Origin: Burhinus oedicnemus
Lineage: Eukaryota; Chordata; Aves; Charadriiformes; Burhinidae
Direction of reading: 5' to 3'
DNA: 64,000 nucleotides
NCBI GenBank assembly: GCA_008921705.1
Contig: VFFE01005921.1
Coordinates: forward strand, 4,488 to 68,487
Every line of letters starts with the position of its first letter. The stretch's first letter is position 1. A model generated the notes under the pieces. The model searched no databases. It saw only the letters and a program-made list of their open reading frames with translations, and had not been told where the DNA came from. The position numbers and the translations under genes are program-made. Below are positions 50,919 through 64,000 of the stretch, piece after piece.

Positions 50919-53900
50919 AAAAATTGTGGAAGTAGAAATTCCTGAAGGCAGTGATGTTCATACCCAGAGCTACTGTCCTCTCTAAGTGTCTCTGATCAGA
51001 CTATGCTGTGCTACTCTACAGATTTCTTGTGGCTCCCGCAGTCTCTGGGAACCTGTAGATCCCTCCCTGCAAAGGCACTGTACTATAATGCAGATGCCAC
51101 AGATGCCACGTGATTCATTCACAGCCTGCGAGTCCCTAAATGCACAGAAAATTTACTGTAATGCAGCTACCAGGGGAATTTCTGCAGAGTCTCCTGAATT
51201 CCGCAGGGGCCCTTTCTGTCCATCCTGATGCCAGCACTGTATAAACTCACATGCTGTACAGTACCCGCTGACCTAGCAACACTATCTGAATCCTCTCCAT
51301 GACAACACACTCCAATGTCCTCAGGTACAGGGAGGCATCCTGCAACCAGGCAAGGCTGGCCAGGGGGTCAATATATCAGACGTATAATGTTAGCCTAAGT
51401 CTTTTCTATGGGGAAGGTGGAGGCACAAAGGCAAAGGGACAAAATGTCTCCCCAGCGGAAAGGAAAGAATTGCTGAACGTGACAGAGAAGAAAGAAATGG
51501 CAAAGGGGGAGATGTAAATAACCTTCAAATCATAGGAGATGCGGCTTATAGGTCTCATGCAACAGAAATGTACATGGCCAAACAGCTCCTTTCACACAAC
51601 ATTTTGGATACCCTCAGGGAATGAAGAATGGTGGAAGGTACTTAGGACCACAGGTAGGAAAGGAGAGGTGTTTTCCAACAAGGGTTGAGGGTGGCTAGAA
51701 AGCTCAGTGAGTGGAGAAATGTAGAAAAGCTGTTCTAGACATCCTCAACAATGATGGCTCTCATACCACGACAGCAAAGAAACATGTCCTGAATGTGTGG
51801 TGGGAGTAACGAGGGAAAAGAGAAACAAGCTACACGGAGCTGGCTGGGATAAGTGCATGGAGGACTTAAATGAGTGGAAAATACAATGAGAATAGGATTG
51901 GGAACCTACGTGAGAGTCATGATGAATTTTGAATTTTTTGAGGTCCCCTTCCTGTTGAAGGCTCCTCCCTTACAGTAGCAGAGAAATATCTTCTGGAGCA
52001 CCCCAGCCCGGTGGCTTCCTCCACCCCAGGCTTGCACAGGTGCTGCTCCGGGTGGCTGGCACGCGGCAGCACCCCGTGATGCTAGAGCAGGAGGGAGCCT
52101 GAGCTAACCCGCTCCCCTTTGGGCTCTGGGGCAGCAGTCGAGGGTGCCCCTGCGAAGCAGAGGGTGATGAGGAGCATTTCTCGTAGTGTTTGAATGTGAG
52201 CTGGCACTAAAAGGATTTTACAGCGTGTCAATGCTAGAATCAGGAGGATGAGCTGCTGGAGAGGTATCTAGCTTGAGCACAGGATGAGGAAACACATTTC
52301 TGCTGAAGCTTGTTTTAATTCTGCTTTTTCAATTTTTTTTTTTTTTTTTCTTGAAAACCAAATTTAATGTCAAACTGCCAGGGGTTGGTAGAGACCCACG
52401 ACATGCCCGTAGCCCAATTCTTTTTAGGAAAGTGGAGAGCTGGCTGGCAGTTTCGGACAAAGGCATGGCTTTATTTGTAAGCAAGCATTTCGATTCAGTC
52501 ACCAGACCACAGGGCTGGGTTCATGCCCGGTGAGGTCAATTGCCCAAAGGCAAGCACATGATGACAACTAGCACATTCCTGTGTCCAAACAGAGGTGACA
52601 CCACAGCCAAAGGAAACCTGAGGCTGGGGTTGTTTCCAAGGAGGGCAAGGACCTTCTGAAAGGGGAAAGCCAGATTAAAGGGGAATCATAATCCTCAACT
52701 ATGCAGTGACAGCATGGGAAGAGAGGATTGCTCAAAAAATAGGAACTCCCTCAGGCAAGATAGTGTCTCATCGCTGGCAGGCTGGATGTGGGCTCGTGTC
52801 CCCATCTTCTCCTTCTCTGACAGGGGCAAGAAGCAGACTCTCAGCAGAAATGGGAGACAGACAGCTGGCTGGGAGGATGAAACCTCCTAAATCAGACCTT
52901 ATCAGTCAAAGCTGTCACAGTGATTTCACTTACAGACAGGACCCTAAGTATCACCAGGGGGACTGGGCTTCAACCCTCAATGACTCATACAACCCTGAAG
53001 CCTGGTCATGCATCCACACGCTGATGCATTTGCTGCACTTGCTTAGACGTTAAGGTAGGCTTGTGGGGCTTCCTAGCATGCCGGCTGGATGCTTCGCAGC
53101 CGTAGCCCAGCCACGACTTCAAAGCAGCAGAAAAGGCTGTATCTCATCTTTCCTCAGCTCAAGTCAGCAGGATTAGTTGGTTATTCAGGAGTCCCTTCCC
53201 CCATTGACAGAGTGGAGGAAAAATAATTATAAACCTTCTTTTTATATATGCCAGCTAGCAGGCAGGATCAATATGCAAAGGGACTCCCTGATTTCTGCCA
53301 TGCCTAAGCCCTCAGACGACTGTGGTTTTTTGCACCATATGGCTCTATCACTTGATAAAATAGTGCCCTAGATATGTTGGTTGTTTTCCAGTCTGCCACC
53401 AAATTAACTTAGGAGGGTGGGCATATACAGCCACAGTTTCTGCGCTGTTGCCACTGTTTTTAAGGTCTCCAGACCTATTGCAAACCTCTATTTTTGCAGC
53501 CCCTCCTGCCCCCCCCCCCTCCCTGGGACCAGCTACCAAAGGGATTAAACATGGCATGTTATCTACTGCAGTGGCTTAATCACTAAGCAAAGCGCTCATC
53601 CCCTGACCGCAAGGTCAAGGAATTATCTTCCTGACAGATAACACAGCCAGGGCTTGGAACGAAACGAGGAGCTGGACTGTCATTGTAAGCCCGCAGGCCA
53701 TGGCTTTTTTGCTGTTTCTGGGAGAGCAATGCCACTAAAGTGCTACGAAAGTGCAGAGTGACTTTTCCCACCTGCCCTGAAATGCCTCTTGGTGGCAGAG
53801 AAAGATAAACTCAGGAAAAATGGTATTCAGCTTTGTGAGCATGTCCCCCTCCCATAAACACCCCCTATGCCAAACCTGTCTCTCTGAGAGCAGAAGGTTT

Positions 53901-54635
53901 TGATGGTTGGATATATTTGGCACGGTCTACTAAAGAGAGAACATTACGCAGGAAAAACTTTTAATAGACTGTGAAGAACTAACTGAGCACTAAGTCTGGG
54001 CCAGAAAAGAAATGACCTCGAGGGAAACACATGTATCTAGAAATATGGTTTCAGAGGGCATGGGTCCTATGCATTAGTTTCAGCAGAAGGTGGGAAGTCC
54101 TGTTCCCAGGTAAGCTAGCCCATCGGGGCAGAGCTGCAGTGCCTGCCAGCCCCACAGCTCAGTGCGCACAGGGGCAGCCCCACTGGCTGCGAGAGGGCAA
54201 CTGAAGGCATTGGTGAAAAAACTCTTCATTCAACATTTAAATATAAAGAATCCAGATCTGCTGCCACAAGAAGAGAATGAGGAGAAGTCCTGGCACAGAG
54301 AGCTACGAAACCAGGTTCTTACTAGGGACTAACACAGGGCATCATTTGTCTGTGAAATACCCACACCCTGCCAAGTCTGTGTGCCTCACCTGTGAACAGC
54401 AAGGGCCACCCTGCAGCCAGAGGCGCTACTCTCCTTCATCTTCCCACCAAGAGAAGCTTCCTGCAGCACTGCTGTGGGACACAAGAAAAGTGGCTCCCAC
54501 CTCAGGGTACAAGCTTAGCCCAGAGCCTGCTTGGCAAATTCCACTGTTGTTCAGCTATAAATCAAAATATAAATGTTTTTATTACTTTCAGCTCCAAAAG
54601 ATGAAGGGTCAGATCATCTTTGAGATCTGCACAAA

Positions 54636-55382
54636 TTTGTGCCCATGCACAAATACAGGCTGGGTGGAGAATGGATCAAGAGCAGCCCTGAGGAGAAGGA
54701 CTTGGGGATGTTGGTGGACGAGAGGCTCAACATGAGCCAGCAATGTGCGCTCGCACCCCAGAAGCCAGCCATGTCCTGGGCTGCATCAAAAGAAGCGTGG
54801 CCAGCAGGTCGAGGGAGGTGATTCTGCCCCTCTACTCTGCTCTTGTGAGACCCCACCTGGAATACTGTGTCCAGCTCTGGGGCCCCCTACATAAGAAGGA
54901 TGTGGACCTGTTGGAGCGGGTCCTGAGGGGGGTCACAAAGATGATCAGAGGGTTAGAGCACCTCTCCTATGAGGACAGGCTGAGAGAGTTGGGGTTGTTC
55001 AGCCTGGAGAAGTGAAGGCTCCAGGCAGACCTTATAGCAGCCTTCCAGTATCTGAAAGGGGCCCACAGGAAAGCTGGAGAGGGACTTTTTACAAGGACAC
55101 GTAGTGATAGGACAAGGGGTAATGGCTTCAAACTGGAAGAGGGTAGATTTAGAATAGATATTAGGAGGAAGTTTTTCACTCTGAGGGTGGTGAGGCACTG
55201 GAACAGGTTGCCCAGGGAAGTTGTGGAGGCCCCATCCCTGGAAACGTTCAAGGCCAGGTTGGATGAGATGTGGAGCAACCTGCTCTAGGTGGGAGGTGTC
55301 CTTGCCCATGGCAAGGGGGGTTCCAACGAACTAGATGATCTTTAAGGTCCCTTCCAACCTAAACCATTCTATGATTCTATGA
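54636..55382 (+). mobile_element. CR1 LINE, 5'-truncated, with broken ORF2 tail
   Basis: Plus-strand CR1 of about 750 bases. Open pieces show [19 protein letters not shown] (frame of 54639) and, after a frame change near 54740, [19 protein letters not shown] and [14 protein letters not shown] stop codon interrupts at 55013-55015, where the family normally continues with Arg after LEK. The sequence continues through the 3' region (CTTCCAACCTAAACCATTC) to a terminus with two ATTCTATGA-type units, at about 55363-55382. Only the extreme C-terminal part of ORF2 is present, so it is inactive. Confidence 0.93.
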
Positions 55383-58300
55383 TCTCTGTATATCTGTTAA
55401 GCTTGGTGGACAGAGGTCACGACTGTGGGGAGGCAGGAGAGGCAGAGCAGCTACCAACACTTCATTTTCTTAGGAAAGCAAGCTAGATGGGCAGGTTGGT
55501 AAGCTGAAGCTTTTTGAGCTGAATGCATTGCATCCAAAGAGAGCGTGTACCCCACAGAGGTGCTCACTGAGGTTACGTGCGAGCTGTTGATCCTCCTGGG
55601 GCAGGGCACAAACATCAGTGCCCATCCCACACACCCACCTCCAACAGCACAGCAGAGACAGAGATAGTCAAACAAACTATAGGCAGGACTGGCAGGCGGA
55701 ATAAGTAACCTGCCTGCCCTGCAAGGGGCCTGGATGAGCTAAGCTGCAAATAAAGGTCCTTTTTCCCATCTCTTATCTTAGGAGAAGACAACAAAACCCC
55801 ACGGTTCTCTATGTGGAAAATGAAGCGCTAATAAAGCTTCGGATTTTCCGCTTGGCTGCTGCTTCTCAGCTCCCTTCCCTTTCCCACCTGCATTTCTCTG
55901 TGCCTTTGGGGAAAGTTGACATTACGTATATTTCGATATTGTCCTTAATTTGGAAGAAGATCCCTCTCTCCATTAAGTAACTCTCAAGAGCAGAGACAGG
56001 GGAACTTGCATTTGAGAGCTGTCTGCCTTGCAGCCTACCACGGGCCCTGTCTCCTCAGCGTCCCTCCCTTGGCCTCTGTCCCTGAAGTCCCAGGATCTGC
56101 AGCCACCACAACCCAAGCCTCAAAGTCACTTTGGCCATAGCGAAAGCTGGACAACCTCTTCACAAAACCACAGCTCAGCTCTAGAGCATAGACATGCAAG
56201 GAAACCTTTTAACCATGTGGAAATCAAGCACTGCTCTACCTGTCCTTTGTGTGCCTCTCTCCACAGGGACGCTGCTGCAGGCTGCAGCTGGGTACGTACC
56301 CCAGAACTTGTTCTGTCCAAGTTACAAGCTGCTCCTGAGGAAGGGCAATGGCTACGCAAGTTCACCAGGTCAGCTAGGGGGTGGCATGAGCTGCCTTCTG
56401 CTCACACAAAGTTCCAGCCCAGCACCTCTGCTTGGGCTAGCTTTCCCATTTCACTGAGCTTCATCTCTTCCCTAGAAGCAGACTTTACTCATGACATCTC
56501 TACATCTCCACCATGCTGCAGCTGACAGCATGGCCACCAAGAACAGGATTGTCTCTTCCAGTGGATTCACCAGCCCCCAGCCTCCAAAGGCTGCAGCAAC
56601 TAGCCTGGATAACAATACATCTTCCTGAAAAAAATGGTCCATATATATTTAGATATAAACAGTCCTTGGCAAATGTATGTAATTAAATACAACCCCTCCA
56701 GCAGTGAGTGTAAGGAGCCTTCTTTTCTTTATTAGTGGTGCCAACTCCATAAAAAATGGTGCAGCCTGAAGATCCTTCCTGCTGTGTGAGACGGGCTCCC
56801 TCACCAAGCACCTCCGTTCCTCCCCTTCCCCTTGCTCCGGTGCTGCCAGCTGCATTTGCCAGGTTTCCCTTGGGGACCCCTTTCTGCCTTCCAGCCCTCC
56901 GTGCACAGCCATGCTGCAGACATCTGCCAGCCCACACACCCCCCCAGCCGGCTGCTCCCGAACACCTCCTGGAGGATCCGTGCTGGGGTGTGTTTAGGTG
57001 TGTGTTGGTTCAGGCAGTGTTAATGCAGGTGGGGAAATCCCCAGTAAGTGCCAGAGACAACGTGATGCAGATCCCATTCCCAAAACTTTCTCACCATAGA
57101 TTAGCATAACACTAAAGTTCACCCAGTGGTAAGTAGGTGAAATGTACTTGTCTGTGGCAGGTTGGAGAACAGATTAGAGGCCGTAGTGGTCTTTCCTAAC
57201 CTTAAGCTTTCCAATAAATCTCTGAAGATTAAGGAGAGAGGAGATTCCATAAAATAAAATCTGATTTGTCTTTGGTGCAGCTGTCCATCCAAAAATGAGT
57301 ACCCACATCCCGCTTCTGTATAACTCACATTGCTCCACACACAGCCTCCAGAAAGTGAGCTGAAGTCATGACCTTGCTACTGTAATTAGCATCCATAGCA
57401 TGGCAGGCTGTGGTATCGGGGCCGTAGGGATGGCAAATACTGACCCATTTCTTCTTAGAAAGGAGACAGGATTTATTTCATCCCAGCATGGCAAACATCA
57501 TACAGACAGGCAGAGAAAAAGCAGAATACAGTCCTGTCTGTCCTACTGTCTCCTGACCTTATACAGCACATCCTCCTTCCTCCATAATTTATGTCTCCTG
57601 CTGTAGAGGCAGCCACAGCTTCTGCTTCTCTGGGTATCCCATTACGGCAGTAGTAAATGCAAGCCAGTTATTCTGCAAAATAATTCAAATGTATTCACAG
57701 TGTCTTAAGTCAGGAAATCTTTCTTTATAACACCACCTCTTCCTTGCTGTACTGCAGCTGCAGGAACTCAGCAGCTCCCTTCCACAAGCCCCCTGTCTGG
57801 GAGACACACACACCACCTCCTCCAAGGGGAAACGGTTGCTTGTTTTCTTTTCCGTGACATTCAGAGATACTTACAACATCCCTGATGCATGTAAGAGGGA
57901 TGTGTTTTCAGGGCTCTTAGGATCTAGTTGCATTTTGTTAAGTCATGCGGCTAGGAAAATGTTGAGGAAATTTCTGGCATGCCAGCCGTCTGACCTGACT
58001 TATTTACATGATGCTAGCACTAGGAAAAGTGCTAGTTTTATAGCCCTCATGATTTGAGACTATTTATCCAGAGAAACACAACAGCAGGAAAAAGGACACA
58101 TCAGGCTAACATCAAAACCCATGTTAGCCCCGAGCCGCATGCCCCAGCCCCTGCCCTGGGACACACTTCTTGCCCCCTTCACCAGGGCAGGGAGCTGCTG
58201 CCACCGACTCTCATCCAGAGGGGCTGGAAAGGTGCTTGGCTGCATGTCTCCAGCAGGTCACTGAAAAACTCAGAAAAATTGAGGGCACTGTTGACCTGGC

Positions 58301-61300
58301 TGCTGCAGGGTGGTGAAGCAGAAATGTACCTACATGACTAACAGGCTGTTGTCCTTGCCAGGGCTCTTTGTCCACGTGCTGCTTTCTCCATGGGTCTGGC
58401 AATGACAGCTACAGTCGAGACACAGCCTCCAGGGTGACCTTCAGTTATAAAGCACACCATATTTCACCTGAAGGTAAAAGTTCCCAGTCTGCTCTCTGTC
58501 CATGAGGAAAGAAAAATCAGAGGAAAGATCATGAATTATTTTCTGACAAATTGTTTTCTGCCAAATTTTTTTCAGGCAAAACAAGAAGTATTTAAAAAAA
58601 AATCATTATAAAGTATTTCTCTTGATAGATAACATATATTTGAGATATACATTCAATACACATCATCCTTCTATATGTGTCTGTGTGTGTATATATATGT
58701 GTGCATGTGTGTGCACATATGTATGTATATGTGTGTGAATACGTGGTGGGTGTGAAGGTGAGTTGGATTCAGTGCTTGTTATCAGCTTGCAAGGGACACA
58801 CGACGCCAGCCAGCTCGCTAAAGCACAGGCCCCCTGAGCCTCCCAGTGAAGGCTCACACTGGTTTGGCAGAGGCACTGGTTCCTCAGCCTGCCCCTCACC
58901 CCTGGGAAACACACTGGGACGGGACCTGGCGTGCAGACCCCCGAAGGGTCCCCGCTGCAGGGTGTGAGGCAAGGCGGGACCAGGCACCTCGCCGCCCACC
59001 TTTGCACCCGCAGGACGTGGCCCAAAGCCATGTGTGAGGTGGGCTGTGAAGGCAAGGAAGGTGCCTGGTTAACAGCCCGAGGTGTCCGCTGCCCATCTCT
59101 ACGCATTTTCTGCATGAGATGCTCAAGTCTGAAAGACTTTGCAAGTAGGCTGAATAATATTTTCTAGACAGAAAGCCAGCGTTATGAAAAAGGCATGAGC
59201 AGCTACGATCATCTGCAGGCCACATCTCACCTCCTTTGCACTCTCCAAGGGGAGCAGCTCCCCAGCTCCACTGTGGTGGGGTGGGCTTCTCCTCCGCCTG
59301 GGGCAGCACCGTCCTCCCACAGCTCCTGCCCAGCATGCCAGGGTGATGCCAATTTCCACCTCAGGGAGATAGCCACAATTAGCCAAAGAAGAGCAAACAG
59401 AAAGCTGAGGGAGAGTGCTGAAGGGGAAGGGGGGAAGAAGCCAGCTTGCCCTTCGCATTCAGAGCTGGGGAGAGCTGGGGGAGTGGGGAGAGAGAGGGAG
59501 AGGATGTTCCTCGTGTAAAGCAATTTGTTTGCTAACTTTGCGACCTTCTTCAAGTACAGACAGGAGCAAAACTCCTGGTACAGGGAACGTACCAGAACCG
59601 AGGCCCAGAAACTTCTTTTAAGCCTCCTCCCTGCTGCCTGGGCAAGGAAAAGATTATTATCAGGACATTTTATTCCTTTGCAGGGCACTATCCACAGTGG
59701 CTATGCCTTGCTTCCCTGGTAGGTCTGCTCTTTCCTTCAGTTCACCTGGAAAGCAACTGTTCTCCCTTCCCCTTCTCTCCTGTCCGAGTCTGGGAATGAA
59801 GCAGAGCCCACGCGCGTCTCCTCTGACAGCCAGCCTCAGGATCCTCCCTGCACCGCTCTTAGGAGCCCAACAGGCTGCTTGTAGCAGAGCACTGTCAGGG
59901 AAGGGTCGGGGAGATGCTCTTCTCCCTTCAGAAGGCAAATAGGGTGGCTTCCATGCCTGCTCCCCATGGCCTTTCCTAAGACCGGCTCATTAAATCCCCT
60001 CCTTCCACACTGCTGGATGAAAGCTCAGTGGCAGAGGTCTGCCCTGGTGTGCTGGGATCCGTGAGGCCAGAGGCAGTGGGGAGGCTGGGATGCAGGAGCA
60101 GCTCAAGCAGTGGTCACACTTAGAAGGGTTTTCTGTGTAGTGAGCAGTCACCAAACCTAAGCCCTTGCCAGCACCAGGAGCCAGCCACAAGCTAAAAGGA
60201 GAACATGAGCTTAGTGGACACGTTCTCTTTTAACTCCTTCAGCACCAGCCAAAGCAAGAGGCTAAAACATCTCCTTCTCCAAACAAATTCATTTTTCCCT
60301 TACTGCAGGTTGGCTTCAAACCCTGAATACAGCATGTCCCACTACTCCTCCTCATCCAAGCTTGGCACATGTGATAACCACGCTTATTTTACCCATTGAA
60401 GGTACCTTTGAATGGCTGGGAATTTTCCATCCTCATTTCGGAGTCCACATTCCTCCTACATAGGGAAGAAAGCCAGCTCTGCCTGCGTAGGGAGCCTACA
60501 TTGTTTCTCTTAATCTAAGATAAGTTCCACATTAAACTGCACCTGGCCTGTATTTGTGTGTGGGGAGAAACTACAACACGAGAAATTTAGGAGCAGGGTC
60601 AGAAGCAGAAAGAGAGTCACTGGCATCACTTCTATTCCCTCCATCCCTTCATGGGTTGCAGCATCTGTCTGAATACCATGCACTTGATCAGAGACGGCTG
60701 CTGCTCCAGGCTAGAGGAGTTTCTGAACATCCAAGTCCATTGAGAGCTGCAGGGATTTCCAGCCTCTTCCAGTCAATGTTTAAATACTCAAAACCTTTCC
60801 AGTACTGAAAGACTGACTTCTGCCCTCCTGAGCAGCTGCTGCATACACACAGCTGCCTGCAAAGCAGAACAACCATACGCCGCGTCCCCGCAACTCAGCT
60901 GGGCCATTCCAGTGCAAGCTCAGCTGTGTTTTCTCACCGTGTCTTGCTCGGCAGCAGTACGTTGGAGTGACAAAAACAGGGCTTTGGCTGTAGACCCCTT
61001 TTCTCTGAGCACCTGGGACTGAACTCCCATTGGTACTCAAGGTGGTTTTTGCTTACTGAGAAACGGGACAACTTCTTTTGCTTCTTGAGATGCACTTGCC
61101 ATAGCACACGCTTCTCTTTGTTCGCTTTTTAAACACACCGACCCACTATCAGCAGTGCTCTAGTTTTTAGTCACATCTGCTGCACTCCTACCTTTCAGTC
61201 ACGTTCCTGGTGAAGCCTCCTCACCTTCTTCTCACCTACAGCAAGCACGAATGTTGTGCCTCTGGCAGAATCAGAAAAGGAAAGGAGAAATGAAAGCAGC

Positions 61301-64000
61301 GGCGGTTCCCAAGTGAGTTACAATTCATTCTCTCTGACAATCTTTGCAGTAAGCCTGCTCCTGTATCTTACTACAAGAGCCACAGCATTCCCACCTGCTT
61401 GCCATGTGGTTTTAATTCTTCTCACTGCCTCACACGCCACTGAGATGAGTGCACCTAATGAAGAGCACAGATTGCCTCTGTCACCCAGGGTCCTTGAGTG
61501 CTTGTGAACCCTCCCAAAGATAGAGCTCTGCCACGCGTGCTATTGCCCTGTTTGCAGCTGTGCTTTCAGCAGTGACTCTAACACAAGCCTCCAGCCAGAC
61601 ATCTCTCAGGGCCGAGAGAGCCACCTCCTTTTTTTGAACAGCGCCTAATCCCATTGCAGCAAGTCCATTTTCTCACACCTACCATAAACCGCTCATTTTC
61701 AAGGCCCCTTATTAAAATGAAGATGCTAAAAATATTTACTCCTACTTTGCAGAGCTTAGAACCGATAAAAACCCCAACCCCCAACAAAAAACAGAACCTG
61801 TTGTCCTAATGCCAGAGGAGCAGGGGCTGGCACCTCCTGCAGGGATCTGCTGGGGTACGAAGGAAAATGAGAGTTCTCTCCTGCCCCCAGAATTAACGAT
61901 GAAGAAACCGATGAGAGCAGGGGCTCTAGGAGAGGACCTGTTCCTCTGCTTTTGGGTGGTTTCCACAGAGAGATTTGAGGCAGGGGTGCAGTCAAGAAGA
62001 ACTCAAGGGTAAGCAGAGTTCACTTATTATTGTAAGCAGTGCAAAGTTTGCAGTTCTCATAATACAGCCAAGTAAGAACACATGACCTTGCTAAGTTATT
62101 TATTGCAACACCTCTGAATTGGCAAAAGGTGCCTTTGCTACCACCACAAAATGGTCTTTTATAGTTTTTCTTCCTCTGAAGTGCCAGATCTGCCAACATT
62201 GAAAAAAAGAGATGTTGGTTTCAGGGCCATAGTGTGTCCTGCACTTAGTACTGGTGGCAAAAAGGAGCAGAAAGGACTCACAGACCTGACTGAGTACTCA
62301 GTTGGATCTTTTTTCCATTTCAGCTTTAGAGTTAAGCCTGCAGTAAGAAGTAAATGAGTTACTTAATATAGAAGAAGAGGTGTTCTCTCAGTGGGCAGAA
62401 AAGCACTGCAGGTTGTACAAAAAACCACGTGTGGTTGCAGAGTTCATGGTCCCACCTGGCCCCACTCGTGGTGACTGTCACCCCGACAGGTCACCTCAGA
62501 CCCAGCTCTCAGGTGACTGACTATGGCCAATTTCTCTGGCTCAGTCATTTCTCCCATGCATGGCCACACTCAGACTACGTGGACAATAAATTGTGCAGGG
62601 ACTAGGCAACAAACTGCAGAATTATCCTTATGCCAAGGGTATCAGTTGGAAGATGCTAAAAATAGCAGGATCCTTTGCAGTCACACCAGCACAATGAAGC
62701 ACTGGGTTTCCAGGCAAGCCCCAGGACCTGCCTGAAGCTAAGCCTTGGACGAAACTTTCAGAGCACGGTCACCTTCCTGACAGCAAACTTCTAGTAGTAA
62801 AACTTTGAGTAACTAGACACCACATGAGCCATCTTCTGTCCCTCCAGCAACCGCAAAAACGGACTGCATTGAAAAACATTCAAAATAGACTATTTCTGTG
62901 AAAAACTACCATCTTATCTCCAAAGAAATGCACTAATGCCCTAAGTGGAAAGCCTGCCTGCCATCTTGGGCTAAAAAAAAAAAAAAGCCATACTCCGTAG
63001 CTGAAAATTGCTACCAGCCTGCATCCCTTGAGTGCTGTGCACGGCAATGCATGTCACGCACCAGCAACCATTTATCTTTTATTAGTGACTTCTGACCCCG
63101 AGGGCAGTTCCCATTTCTTGTCCACTTTCTCTGCTTTAGAAGCAGCACATATTGGAGGCAGCGGGGCTGGCGCTGCCTTCCTTTCTCTGCCATTTACTTC
63201 TGTGCAAGAGCAAAGGCTTGGGGCTGCAAGCACCAGGGGAGCCGCCAAAGCCCTGTCCTTCAGCAGGAACCACTCTTCTACACCAGGGACTGAAACAGCC
63301 TGGAGGCTTCGTGCATCTTATGTAGAGGACATAATTAACCCTTAGATTGACCTTAGTGGGAGCCACCATTCACCTTGTGAGGAGGCGGCAAGACAACACG
63401 GAGGAGCATCAGCAGGCTTCACGTTTGGCAGCATCTGCAAATGAATGCAGGTTTTAAAGTGTCTGTGCAGGGGACAACAGGGAAAGTCTTCAGAGGGAAG
63501 GGAAGTTGCCAGATGATAACCAGAAGCTGGAGGTGGGGGAAGAATGGCCACAAGCTTTTCAGAGCCAGTCTAGGTGTTCTGCAACTTCTGAAGAGAGATC
63601 TTCGAGTTGCAAACCGTCCTATATCATCTCCTGTCCTCAGACACGAGGAAACAGTTTAGGGAACTTTACTCAGTGGAGGGAGTTCTCATCTCATTCCCAG
63701 TTTTCCCAGTAGGAGAAAGCGGTCTGACCCAGGATTACTAGTGGAGGTTATTTGAACAGAGGTAGGTTGCTCCCTAAGCTTCTTCCTGTTACTGCATTGT
63801 ATTAAAAATACACAGATAACATTGAAATCAGTGATTCTGTGTCCTTTCAAACAGAGTAAGGAGACAGTCACTTAATTAAGATGCTACAGTGCCTAGAGCC
63901 AGCTCGGTGCTGAGTCTGCCATGGAGCTTACAGTAGATTCCTCTGCAGGACTAATATCTGCAGCAAGGAACAACTGATGGCAAGCACATCACCACAGGTG
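55383..64000. other. Intergenic region to the right edge
   Basis: About 8.6 kb with the TG microsatellite as its only clear feature. I looked on the minus strand for PLEKHD1, the expected neighbour (PH domain plus coiled coil), and did not recognise any of its exons. It may lie farther right. Confidence 0.45.
58676..58738 (+). repeat. Imperfect (TG)n/(TATG)n microsatellite
   Basis: Alternating pyrimidine-purine sequence of TG, TA and CA dinucleotides over about 60 bases. Such alternation is prone to length variation and can adopt Z-DNA. Confidence 0.85.

Larger units (their letters stand above)
42056..54635. other. 3' flank of CCDC177 and intergenic DNA
   Basis: Begins with the CCDC177 3' UTR of unknown length, then contains a CR1 fragment, the (TTTA)n and T/G tracts, a G10 run near 49455 and a T20 run near 52330-52350. 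A 199-codon plus-strand frame (49412-50011) has no recognisable domain. No exon is identified. Confidence 0.5.

Overview
This is vertebrate nuclear DNA, almost certainly from a neognath bird. The evidence is avian-type CR1 LINE fragments ending in the ATTCTATGA-like terminus, a solo LTR of an ERVL-like family I associate with bird genomes, sparse genes with long non-coding stretches, and two CpG islands. There are no bacterial or phage genes, CRISPR arrays or operons, and I found no tRNA or rRNA gene.

Layout. From 1 to about 26.1 kb is non-coding sequence that I read as the 5' intronic part of a minus-strand gene. It holds a strong splice-bounded candidate exon (17676-17762), a 5'-truncated CR1 (19781-20830), a (CA)n microsatellite and a G/T-rich low-complexity tract. 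At 25.4-26.7 kb lies a CpG island with a TTACGTAA palindrome, E-box, GC box, TATA-like element, a CTCF-like motif and a minus-strand splice donor. From 26.7 to 39.3 kb is intergenic DNA with an ancient repeat and a 1,112-bp solo LTR (29518-30629) flanked by a perfect 5-bp target duplication.

At 39.4-41.3 kb is a second CpG island, with a minisatellite upstream and a 20-N assembly gap. It carries the one clear protein-coding gene, CCDC177 (plus strand, 40115-42055, 646 aa, one uninterrupted coding exon). From 42.1 to 64 kb I see no exon, only two CR1 fragments and simple repeats.

Context. In human 14q24.1 the order is PLEKHD1, CCDC177, SUSD6, with CCDC177 and SUSD6 divergent. Here the 26-kb CpG island sits upstream of CCDC177 with minus-strand promoter and splice signals, so it is most simply the 5' end of SUSD6. 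No SUSD6 coding exon is visible, so this assignment is positional inference. PLEKHD1 would be expected beyond the right edge.

I found no convincing undescribed biological system. The points most worth checking are the candidate non-coding exon, the CTCF-like site at the CpG island, the solo LTR oriented like the putative SUSD6 gene, and the gap-disrupted 5' end of CCDC177.
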